Assembly: GCF_032884065.1 (NCBI RefSeq)
Contig: NC_088864.1
Span: 25,295,865 to 25,359,864, forward strand
DNA: 64,000 nucleotides
Direction of reading: 5' to 3'
Source: Artemia franciscana
Taxonomy: Eukaryota; Arthropoda; Branchiopoda; Anostraca; Artemiidae
Positions 1-9,420 of the stretch are shown here, in pieces. Each line of letters starts with the position of its first letter. Position 1 is the first letter of the stretch. The notes under the pieces were generated by a model that had not been told where the DNA came from, searched no databases, and saw only the letters and a program-made list of their open reading frames with translations. A program made the position numbers and the translations under genes.

Positions 1-124
1 AGTAAAATAAAAAGGATGTTGACAGACAATATCACCATGGAACAAAAAGACGAATTGATGAAAAGCAAAGCATCAAAATACGTTAGTAGTACCATAAATA
101 GCTTACTAACGGATACGTTTAAAA

Positions 125-1262
125 CATAATGAATCAGACACACGAAAATACAGACAGACACAGCAACAGGCAAACACACAGTCAGACATCCAGGCACGGT
201 GAGAGAAAGAGGCAAACGCACAAACAAACACACAGAGTTAAACAAAAAACACACAAAGACAAACACACAGACAGGCAAACACACAGTCAGACACAAAGGT
301 ACGATGAAAGAAAGACAAAAACACACAGAAACACACAGTCAGATACACAAAAACAAAGACAGACACAGAGACAGGCAAACACAAATTGTAAAGCACACTT
401 TCACAGTGAGAGAGACAAAAAAGCCCAACACAAACATACGGAGTTAGACACAAAAACACTAACAGAGAGAGATTAAAATTCTTACAAACACACAAGACAA
501 ACCACAGAGGCAAGCAAAAGTACGGTCAGGTACATAGGCACGATAAAAGAGAGACAACGGCACACACAAAACAAAGAGTCAGACACAGAAACACATAGAT
601 AGACGGAGAGACAGACAAAAAGACGTTCAGAAGCAAAGGCAAGATGAGAGATAGACAAAGACACCAACAAAACACAAAGTAAGATGCACAAACACACAAA
701 TACACACACAAAGACTGACAAACAATCGCTCAGACACAAATGTAGAGAGAGACAAAATTACCCACACAAACGCACAGAAACGCGAGTCAGAAACACGAAC
801 ATGCAAAGACACAAAAAGGAAAACAGTCGCCCAGACACTCTAGCCTACAGAAAGAGAGAGGCCAAAATACACGCTCAGAGACACAGCCACGGAGAGAAAA
901 AGAGTAAAAACACATCCAAACACACAGAGTCAGATACACAAACACACAAAGACAGACACAAATTTATGCGGACCGATACTTAGACAAACAGGCAAGGTCA
1001 GAGAGAGACAAAAAACACACATACACAAACAAAAAAAGTCAGACGCAAATTGACAGACACAGAGACAGACAAACAGACGCTCAGATACAAAGGCAGTGAG
1101 AAAGAGAGAGAGAAATAAAGACACATGCAAGAACGCACAGTCAGAGATACGAAAACACAAAGACAAGCAAACAGACACTCAGGCACACGAACGTGGTGAG
1201 AGAGAAACAAAAAACATACACAAACAGACAGAGTTAGACACACAAAGACGCAAATACAGACG
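125..1262. repeat. CA/GA-rich tandem satellite, ~101 bp period
   Basis: The plus strand is made of CACA, GACA and CAGA words and is very poor in T. A recurring marker of the form GRT-GAGAGARAGAC begins near 201, 306, 408, 545, 646, 744, 851, 894, 1001, 1098 and 1198. The spacings are 105, 102, 137, 101, 98, 107, 43, 107, 97 and 100, so the period is about 101 bp with one long and one half unit. Long Lys/Thr/His/Gln-rich open frames on plus and Cys/Leu/Val-rich frames on minus are by-products of this composition, not genes. Confidence 0.8.
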
Positions 1263-1442
1263 CTTAACCAATGAAAGTACCACCTCCTACGGTATGGGTA
1301 CCAGCAACTGGCCAATAGCTAACCCAGGTAACTGTAACCACCGTTTCACACCCCTGGTACCTGCAGCCAACCTATCTAAAAAGCTAGAAAAAATGTCATC
1401 CAAATGGATATTTCATCGGATCTTGCACTTTTTCTAATGATT

Positions 1443-1600
1443 TAGCCTTTTTATTACATGCTAGTTGGTTAGGTTAACCTAACCTACACATGGTAGGCTA
1501 GGTCATTTCAGGTTAGATAGCGTGCCAAAACGCCTAATTTCACCTACCCATTGTGTAGGTTAGATTAAGCTAACCCACTAGCATGTAAGAAAAAGGCCGA
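1443..1600. mobile_element. MITE-like element with ~47 bp terminal inverted repeats
   Basis: The left arm (about 1443-1491, beginning AGCCTTTTTATTACATGCTA) matches the reverse complement of the right arm (about 1552-1599) with a few mismatches. The ~60 bp centre has no coding potential. Small size, long TIRs and no ORF fit a miniature inverted-repeat transposable element. No target-site duplication was resolved. Confidence 0.6.
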
Positions 1601-2350
1601 ATCCTTAAGAAAAACGGTTTGAGTTTCTATGAAATACTTTTCTTGGTCCAACTGTCCAAGGAACGACTCCATTGGGCTTTCCCCTGGTCTTACATTCAAT
1701 TCTTAGGCCGGACAAAAATCTTGAAGAAAAAAACGCCTTGAAAGAAAAAAACACCTTGAGTAAAATGAAATCTTGAAGAAAATAATCTCTTGAAGGATTT
1801 TGTAACATCCAACGTTTTAGCCTTCATTACATAAAAGTTACGTGTTCACCACGCACCACCATTATATAACACTCACATTTCCACCACCATTAGATAACAT
1901 CCACAGGTGAGGCATCCTCAGTTAGAAACTGGGGTTCCCTACTGGCCCCTGAGCTCTTGCAAGTCACGTGAAATTACGTCATTCTCAACGTAGGTAAACT
2001 TTCCCAGAACAAGTGTCGTTAGCCCTCAAAACCTGTTTGGCCGTTAAACATTTAAATTTGGAAAAACTTAAGACATTCTCTGCAAAAACTTGGCAATGGC
2101 GGCAATGATGCTTACTTAACAGCTTATTCACTTCTATGTGCAACTCTTACTAGAATGTATGTAGTGAAACGTAAAAGCCACCTGTATGCTTGGTTGACCA
2201 GGTGTACTATACCATTACATAACAAACAAATGTACTATGGTATTGCATAAGAGCCAGGTGTGCGTAATAACGTCTTGAGAGACTAGTAGCTCCGATAGTC
2301 TATCTCATATCTGTCAATTTAAAACCATTGAGGCGTCACTATAGATCTAG
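1601..2350. other. No recognisable gene
   Basis: AT-rich sequence with short direct repeats (CTTGAAGAAAA-type words near 1720-1800; CACCACCATTA words near 1855-1905). I see no exon, RNA or transposon signature. Confidence 0.5.
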
Positions 2351-2354
2351 AGAA

Positions 2355-2835
2355 TTAAGTTGAAACTTTCAGGGTATGTTAAGGAGAATGTTGAACTAAT
2401 CAAAAGGCACATGTACACGCTACTACTGCTACCAATACAACTGGCACTGCTAAACCTTCTTCCATTACAACTACTACCACAAATAATACTACTAAAAGTA
2501 CAAAGAAAACTGCTAGTAGTACTTCTGAAACTAAAGGTATTATGGTGAATGTTTCACAGAATCTTGAGGAGGATGTTGAACGAAATTTATCGACAATATG
2601 TCGGTTCAAGCTATTAAAAGGGCGTAAGAGCTATGTCCCTGGAAAATCTCAGAGCATTAAGTTGAAACTTTCAGTGCATGTTGAGGGGCACGTTGTACAA
2701 ACCAAAAGGCACTATAAGCATACTAATATCACTAATATTACTACTACTTTTAATAATAGTAATAAAAAGTGCATTACAAACTTTGATTTCCGATTAAATG
2801 AGCCTTCTATCGATCTTTTAGGATCAATAGTTTGA
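2355..2835 (+). other. Duplicated Thr/Asn-rich coding-like module
   Basis: A block starting ATTAAGTTGAAACTTTCAG occurs at about 2354 and again at about 2657. It encodes an IKLKLS...KRH peptide, and each copy is followed by an ACT/AAT trinucleotide-rich tract. In frame 1 (about 2394-2835) the region reads as a Thr-rich segment, then a charged segment with the motif NVSQNLEEDVERN, then the second IKLKLS block and a second Asn/Thr-rich tract. The first IKLKLS block lies in a different frame from the Thr-rich tract that follows it. It could be an exon of a low-complexity secreted or adhesive protein, or a repeat relic. I do not recognise the family. Confidence 0.25.
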
Positions 2836-3274
2836 TACGATCATCTCTGGGGAAACAAAACCAACGAAAAAAACAAATGAATACTCATCCATGACATTTC
2901 TTCTGGCTAGAAAATGCAAAAATACATATTTTTGTATATAGGAGCTTTAAAGCTTAACAGTAGGGTTCTCTGATATCCTGAATCTGAAGATGTGATTTTC
3001 ATTAAGAGATTTTGATGGTTTCGGAGTTTTTCGCCCCTTTTTGAAAAATTGGGAGAATTTTCTCTGGCTCGTACTTTTGATGGTTAACATTAAAATTGAT
3101 GAATTTCAAGTATTTTGAAAGTTTCTGTTACTATTGAGCTGCATCACTCCCTACTTACAGTTTGTTACTTCAAACTGTTTGAAAACCGAATGATTTGAAA
3201 TATTCTTTCTCAACCAAAGAAAAAGGCTATTTAATTCAAATCGAACAGAAATTTAATCTAAAAGCATTTGTCCG

Positions 3275-3660
3275 CAAAAGTCGTTTCTTAAAAGGAGAGT
3301 AAAGAAGAGTAAAAAGCTTCATTAAACCAAAGATAAACAGAGACAAAGTCAAATAATTTTTGAATCGTAAAATAAGCCAAAAATCACCATCAATACGTCA
3401 TCCCCCGATTGGACTCCTCCCCACATCCTTAACCTATTTTTTGCAGCATCCTTTGCCTTTTTTATGAATAGGTAAATGAAACGTAAACAAAAGGAAATTT
3501 CAATAAATGACTAAGTCAAACTCAAAGCGAGCAGAGACTAAGAAAGGGAGGACTTGTGACCTCCATGCCTTCAAAAAACTAGAACATGATTTGGACTTCG
3601 TTAAAAAAAATTCAAATTGTTTCCCTTTCTTTAATTTTAATAGATCCAAAATTAGTATGA
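3275..3660 (+). repeat. Dispersed repeat family B, copy 1
   Basis: Shares a core around AATAAATRRCYRAGTCAAAC with copies near 33740-34010, 41490-41645 and 42330-42655, and in reverse near 3940-4150 and 62370-62600. Upstream the copies share 'CCAAGCGTAAAACTAC'-type and 'ATTAAGCCTAGAATGAGC'-type words. It has no coding potential I can support and is probably a SINE or LINE-tail fragment. With the 3940-4150 copy it forms a spaced inverted repeat. Confidence 0.55.
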
Positions 3661-3699
3661 AAGTCAGGAATGAATATCAGTGCTTATACTAAACTGTCC

Positions 3700-3882
3700 A
3701 TCATTTTTATTTGTCAGTAATGTAGCGAACTTGATTTTTTATTCTTTTCGATACTATGAAAAATATAAACACATGTTTTTTCCCTATGTTTCCCTATGTA
3801 ACGGGCCATGGAGCCTTGTGGGGATAGAAAGTTATTATTGTCCATTTATTTTGATGTTAATAAACTGAACTGAACTGAAAAT
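3700..3882 (+). mobile_element. LINE 3' end with (TGAAC)n tail
   Basis: The segment ends with TTAATAAACTGAACTGAACT followed by GAA (about 3858-3880). A short TGAAC-repeat tail of this kind is typical of CR1/L2-type non-LTR retrotransposon 3' ends. Upstream there is no reverse transcriptase, so this would be a severely 5'-truncated insertion. The identification rests on the tail and is an inference. Confidence 0.45.
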
Positions 3883-3939
3883 CTTGAAATAAGGATTGTC
3901 TTCAGTAAAGAGCAAATTTTGTTCTGATCTTAAAAACAG

Positions 3940-4150
3940 ACGGAGGTGTCATCCCTACTCCTATTAGTTTCTTCTATTTTTAGTTTGACTCTTTGTTTGT
4001 TGTAACATTTGTTCGTTTTGGATTTTATTAATTTATTAATGGTTGTTTGTGATAGTTATATGCTTGAAAACTTATATAGTTGATTTCTGCTCATCTTTGG
4101 ATCAATGCAGCTCATTATGTTTCATTGAAAAACTTATTTTGTGAAAAAAA
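3940..4150 (-). repeat. Dispersed repeat family B, inverted copy
   Basis: The reverse complement of this stretch matches the family B core (TTTTGCTCATTTTTGG-type words, TTGAAAAAC at the distal side), as also seen at 62370-62600. It is diverged. Confidence 0.4.
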
Positions 4151-4723
4151 GTGTTTTAACGTTAAGGCCGTGATTTAGTGAACTGATGGAACTCGAAAAT
4201 CCCATGTTAAATTGAAAATTTATATTTAAAAAGTACTCAAGTATTCATTGGCGGAAGATGCCGCTTTTAATATCAGGCCATAGCTTCTTGAAGATGCTAC
4301 AAAATGTTTGAAAGGATTTTGCTCTATTTCCTCTAATTGCTTAGAAATCTTAGAAAATGTCTAGGTCTTTTTCACAAGTGTACTCGATAAAAGATATTGC
4401 TTTTAGAATAAAATCGGTACTGTCATGAGCAGAAGACAATAACCTGTAAGATGATTGGAACTATTTTTCGATTTATTTTCCTGTTTTCTAACAGTCCCAT
4501 AGAATATTTTCAGCTACCTGAAATTTTTACAAGTCGGTTGCCAGAAAGAATCGTTTCAGATCACCGATAATACCCCCAAGAGACCAAAATGACAAGGTGG
4601 TATAATCAGCTGCTTGTTTATAGAATGTGAAATTTCCATAAATTATTTCAACGCAATGAAGAAACCTAGAAATAAGAAATAGTCAGGAGCCTTCAGTAAA
4701 GCTGTGCACACAAGGCCAAAATC

Positions 4724-5038
4724 ATGGAGAAAATTAAATCAAAGCGAGGTATACATCTTAAAAGTGTTACCACACATAGACAGCGCCTTTGTAAAAAGTA
4801 TTTGGAGCTTGGTAGATGTAAATATCCAAAATATCTAATAATGCGGTACCCTGAAGAACTAGACAAGTCGAGAGATTTAGGTCAATCGACAAACCTTGAG
4901 GCGGAGCAGAACCCCGTAGCTACTTCCCCGTTGCCCTACCGGATCGTGACTGGTGGTAGAAACTTGGATTGCGACGAATTGAAGGATTGCCGATGGATTT
5001 TTGATCCTGTATTTTTCGTGCGCGATCTAGAGACTTAA
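4724..5038 (+). CDS. Hypothetical 104-aa ORF, possible decayed CCCH zinc finger
   Basis: The ORF runs from an ATG at 4724 to TAA at 5038. It is unusually charged and ends just before the family A repeat at 5097. Residues ~22-42 read RLCKKYLELGRCKYPK followed by YLIMRYPEEL. The C-x8-C spacing and a following PEEL-type helix recall a C-x8-C-x5-C-x3-H finger of the kind in ZMAT5-like spliceosomal proteins. The third Cys and the His are absent, with Tyr where the His is expected. It may be a degraded retrocopy or a chance resemblance. No introns or neighbours help, and I cannot assign a function. Confidence 0.2.
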   Translation: MEKIKSKRGIHLKSVTTHRQRLCKKYLELGRCKYPKYLIMRYPEELDKSRDLGQSTNLEAEQNPVATSPLPYRIVTGGRNLDCDELKDCRWIFDPVFFVRDLET

Positions 5039-5111
5039 GTTTGGAAGCACAGGTGAGGAGGAAGCAACCCGTAAAAATCATAGAACCTTAACGAAATTAA
5101 ATAAAAAAAAA

Positions 5112-5379
5112 CAAGTTTTTTTAACTGAAAGTAAGGAGCGACATTAAAACTTAAAACTAACAGAAATTACTTCGTATATGAAAGAGGCTGCTTCCTCATC
5201 AACGCCCCTCTCTTTACGCTAAAGTTTGACTCTGTCTCTCAATTCTTCTTTTTAAAACAGTAAAACCCTTTAGCGTAAAGAGCGGGGCGTTGATGAGGAA
5301 GCAGCCTCTTTCATATACGAAGTAATTTCTGTTCGTTTTAAGTTTTAATGTCGCTCCTTACTTTCAGTTAAAAAACTTG
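5112..5379. repeat. Terminal hairpin of A1, ~113-bp arms
   Basis: The left arm (5112-5224) and right arm (5268-5379) are near-perfect inverted copies separated by a 43-nt loop containing TTTGACTCTGTCTCTC. The arms run from CAAGTTTTTTT at the outside to TTTACGCTAAAG at the loop. As RNA or single-stranded DNA this would fold into a very stable stem. Confidence 0.9.
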
Positions 5380-5967
5380 TTTTTTTTTTTATTTAATTTC
5401 TGAACGTTTTTGAATCAATGCATGTTTTGATTTTGGCTCTCCGCAGAGGAATAATTAAAACGAAATTTGCATTTTTTTTTTGGCTAAATGGCTTTCTCAT
5501 AATTTTGATCGAATGATTCTGAGAAAAAAAGAGCGGGGGAGGAAGCCTAGTTGCCCTGCGATTTTTTGGTTAATTAAAAAGGCAACTAGAACTTTTAATT
5601 TTTTACGAATATTTTTATTAGTAAAAGATTTACGTAACTTATAAATTCGCTTACATAAAGAACTTTTGTATTCTCATATTTTTATTACATATATGAGGGG
5701 GTTCGCCCCCTTGTCAGATCCTCGCGCTTTACACTAAAGCTTAAATTTTGTCCAAATTCATTAAGAATGAGCCCAGAATCACAAAAGCCGTAGAATAAAT
5801 AGTTGAAATTACTAAAAATACTTTAGCGTAAAGAGCGAGGTATTAGGAGGAGGTGAGCCCCTCAAATGGGTAATAATTTCTGTTTGTTTTAAGTTTTAAT
5901 GCTTTTCCTTACTTCCAGCTGAAAGAACTTTTTCATATTTATTTTTTCATTGTTTTTTTTTTAAATA

Positions 5968-6231
5968 ATGCTAGTAAATCCTGCGCTCCCTTCATGGATA
6001 TTTTCTTCCCCCATGACAAATTATCGATGGAAAGTACCCCCAGCATATCCCCCTCTTCTTAACCCCTCCCCAACCAAAAAAATCCTCCTGAAAACGCCTG
6101 TACACTTCCCAATAACCATTACTGTATGTAAGCATTGGTCAAAGTTTGTAACTTGTTGCCCCTCCCATGGGGACTGTGGGGGATTAAGTCGTCCCCAAAG
6201 ACATATTTATAAGGTTTTTCGACTACGCTGA
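5968..6231 (+). CDS. Recurring family A short ORF (87 aa), function unknown
   Basis: The frame encodes a peptide with the conserved C-terminal words TITVCKHWSKFVTCCP and HGDCGG...PQRH...VFRLR. Equivalent open frames occur in other family A copies at 7704-8000, 8731-9045 (minus), 23115-23414, 30653-30967, 47603-47864 (minus, disrupted), and in strongly diverged form at 19084-19317 and 40475-40762 (both minus). Several begin with a hydrophobic FIFSLFFLNNA segment. Three to four Cys are shared. It may be a real element-encoded peptide, or simply a frame kept open by recent common descent. Confidence 0.25.
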   Translation: MLVNPALPSWIFSSPMTNYRWKVPPAYPPLLNPSPTKKILLKTPVHFPITITVCKHWSKFVTCCPSHGDCGGLSRPQRHIYKVFRLR

Positions 6232-6864
6232 ATAAAATGGCTATCTCAGAATTTTGATCCGTTGACTTTGGTAAAATAATTAGCATGGGAGGGGGCCTAG
6301 GTGCCCTCCAATTTTTTGGTCACTTAAAAAGCGCACTAGAACTTTTCATTTCCGTTAGAATGAGCTCTCTTGCAACATTATAGGACAACTGGGTCGATAC
6401 GATCACCCTTGGGAAGAAAAAAAACAAAAAAAAAACAAATAAAATCGCATCCGTGATCTGCCTTCTGGCAAAAAATACAAAATTCCACATTTTTGTAGAT
6501 AGGAGCTTGAAACTTCTTCGGTAGTGTTCACTGATACGCTGAATCTGATGGTGTGATTTTCGTTAAGATTCTATGACTTCTAGGGGGTGTTTCTCCTATT
6601 TTCTAAAATAACGCAAATTTTCTCAGGCTCGTAACTTTTGATGGGTAAAACTAAACTTGATGAAACTTATATATTTAAAATCAGCATTAAAATGCAATTC
6701 TCTTGATGTAGGTATTAGTATCAAAATTCCATTTTTTAGAGTTTTGGTTACTATTGAGCCGGGTCGCTCCTTACTACAGTTCGTTACCACGAACTGTTTG
6801 ATTTACACCACCAGATTCAGCGTATCAGAGAATCCTACTGTAGTTTCAATCTCCTGTCTACAAT

Positions 6865-8470
6865 TAAACAAAAAAACAAAACAAGTTTTTTTAAGTGAAA
6901 GTAAGGAGCGACATTAAAACTTAAAACGATAAGAAATTACTCCGTGTATGAAAGGGGCTTTTTCTCTTCAACGCCCCGCTTTTTACGCTAAAGTTTTTTA
7001 CTGTTTTAAAATGTAGAGTTAAGAGAAAGAGTCAAGCTTTAGCGTAAAGAGCGGGGCGTTGAGGAAGAAAAGCCCCTTTCATTTACGGAGTAATTTCTGT
7101 TCGTTTTAAGTTTTAATGTCGCTCCTTATTTTCATTTTAAAAAAAATGTTTTTGTTTGTTTAATTTCTGGACGTCTTTGAATTAATGCATGGTTTGATCT
7201 TGGCTCTCGACATATAAATAATTAAAACGAAATTTGCATATTAATTTTTTGAGGCTAAATGGCTTTTTCACAGTTTTCATCGGAAGATTTTGAGAAAAAA
7301 GGAGCGAGGGAGGAGGCCTAGTTGACCTCCTATTTTTGATTACTTAAAAAGGCAACATTTACTTATTATTTTTACGAACGTCTTCGTAAGTAAAAAATAT
7401 ACGTAACTTACGAATTAAATTACGTAGCAAACTTCAATATTCGTATATTTTTATTGCGTATATGAGAGGGCTCATCCCTCGTTGATACCTCGCTCTTGAT
7501 ACTAAAGCTTAAATTTTGTCCCAATTCCTTAAGAATGACCCCTGAATCACAAAGGCCGTAGAATAAATAGTTGAAATTACTAAAAATGCTTTAGCGTAAA
7601 GAGCGAGGTATTACGAGGAGGTAGACCCCTCATATGCGTAATAATTTCTGTTCGTTTTAAGTTTTAATGCTGCTTCTCACTTTCAGTAGAAAAAAAACTT
7701 TTCATGTTTATTTTTTCATTGTTTTTTTTAAATAATGCTAGAAAATCCTGCGCCCCCTCCATTGAAAGTCTCTTCCCCCATGAGAAGTTCCTCATGGAAA
7801 AATCCTCCCCGGTAACCCTCTCCCCTCAAATATCCCCCCAAACCAAAAAAATCCACCTGAAAACGTATGTACACTTCTTAGTAACCATTACTATATGTAC
7901 ACACAGGTCAAAGATTGTAACTTGCAGCCCATCCAACGGGGACTGCGGGGGAGTAAGTCATCCCCAAAGACATAGTTATCGGGTTTTTCGACTATGCTGA
8001 ATAAAATGGCTATCTCAGAATTTTGATCCGGTAACTTTGGGGGAAAATGACCGTGGGAGGGGGCCTAGGTGCCCTCCAATTTCCCATCACCCCTGGAAAA
8101 AAAAAACAAATAAACACGCATCCGTGATTTGTCTTCTGGCACAAAATGCGAAATTCCACATTTTTATAGATTGGGGCTTGAAACTTCTACAACAAGGTTC
8201 TCTGATACGCTGAACCTGATGGTGTGATTTTCGTTAAGATCGTATGACTTTTAGGGGGTGTTTCCCCCTATTTTCTAAAATGAGGGAAATATTTTCAGGC
8301 TCGTAATTTTTGATGGGTAAGACTATTCTTGATGAAACTTATATATTTAAATCAGCATTAAAATGCCATTCTTTTGATATAATTTTTGGTATCAAAATTC
8401 AATTTTTTAGAATTTTGGTTACTATTGAGCCTAGTCGCTCCTTACTACAGTTCGTTACCACGAACTGTTT
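6865..8470 (+). repeat. Family A repeat, copy A2 (full-length)
   Basis: Same order of blocks as A1, directly following it in the same orientation: hairpin 6882-7150, second hairpin about 7460-7650, short ORF 7704-8000, right terminus ending CGAACTGTTT at 8470. The terminal hairpin loop is inverted relative to A1 (it reads TTACTGTTTTAAAATG...AGAAAGAGTCAA). Confidence 0.8.
6882..7150. repeat. Terminal hairpin of A2 with inverted loop
   Basis: The arms (from 6882 in to about 6993, and from 7037 out to about 7150) are the same sequence as in A1. The loop between them is the reverse complement of the A1 loop although the rest of A2 runs in the same direction. Confidence 0.85.
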
Positions 8471-8471
8471 A

Positions 8472-9420
8472 AAATGTGGAATTTTGTATTTTTTGTCAGA
8501 AGGCAGATCACGGATGCGTGTTTATTTGTTTTTTTTTGTTTTTTTTTCCAGGGGTGATCGTATCGACCCAGTGGTCCTAGAATGTTGCGATAGGGTTCAT
8601 TCTAACGGAAATGAAAAGTTCTAGTGCCCTTTTTAAGTGACCAAAAAAATCGGAGGGTGCCTAGGCCCCCGTCGCACGCTAATTATTTTCCCAAAGTCAC
8701 CGGATAAAAATTCTGAGATAGTCATTTTATTCAGCGTAGTCGAAAATCCTTACAACTATGCCGTTTGGGATGACCTACTCCCCCACAGTCCCCGTGGGAG
8801 GGGCTACAAGTTACTAACACTGACCAGTGCTTACATATAGTAATGGTTATTGGGAAGTGTACAGACGTTTTCTTGGGCGTTTTCATTTGGTTGGGGGCAG
8901 GGGTTGAGAAGAGGGGGATATGTTGGGGGAACTTTTTACGGAGGAATTTGTCATGGGGTAAGAAAATTTCGATGAAGGGAGCGCAGGATTTTCTAGCATT
9001 ATTTAAAAAAAACAATGAAAAAATAAAAATGGCAAAGTTTTTCAACTGAAAGGAACAGAATATTCCTATTATTATTTTCTTGTAAATATTAATTCCTGTA
9101 AATATTCCATAATAATTTCTGTTAAAAGGGACAGAAATTATTACGCATATGAGGGGCTCACCTCCTAATACCCCGCTCTTTACGTTAAAGTATTTTTAGA
9201 AATTTCAACTATTTATTCTACGGCTTTTGTTATTTAGGGGTCATTCTTAAGAAATTGTGACAAATTTTAAGCTTTAGCGTGAAGAGTGAGGTACTGACGA
9301 GGGGGTGAAACCCCTCATATATACAATAAAAATATGAGAATACAGAAGTTTCTTTACGTAAGCTAATTTGTAGGTTGCGTATATCTTTAACTAATAAAAT
9401 TTATTTTTACTTAAATTTTA
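8472..9420 (-). repeat. Family A repeat, copy A3 (inverted, partial)
   Basis: Reverse-oriented copy abutting A2. It starts inside the right-hand part of the unit (AAAATGTGGAATTTTGTATT) and runs back through the GCCTAGG block, the short ORF (8731-9045, minus, 104 aa) and the second hairpin. It lacks the terminal hairpin. With A2 it forms a palindrome whose arms are roughly 800-900 bp, with a ~300 bp spacer (about 8166-8471). Confidence 0.75.

Larger units (their letters stand above)
5097..6800 (+). repeat. Family A repeat, copy A1 (full-length)
   Basis: Best intact copy of the dominant dispersed repeat. From left to right it has a large terminal hairpin (5112-5379), a segment with GCATGTTTTGATTTTGGCTC, and a second weaker hairpin (about 5690-5880, arms built on CTCGCRCTTTACACTAAAG/CTTTAGCGTAAAGAGCGAGG). 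Next come a recurring short ORF (5968-6231), a GGGGGCCTAGGTGCCCTCC block and a GATACGCTGAATCTGATGG block. The right terminus contains GGGTCGCTCCTTACTACAG and the palindromic CAGTTCGTTACCACGAACTG. The word GTAAGGAGCGAC thus occurs inverted at both ends. It has no recognisable transposase. Confidence 0.8.

Noticed and set aside
129-1437. Lys/Thr/His-rich (plus) and Cys/Leu/Val-rich (minus) proteins
   Set aside because: Arise from the T-poor ~101-bp satellite; no splice sites or domain.
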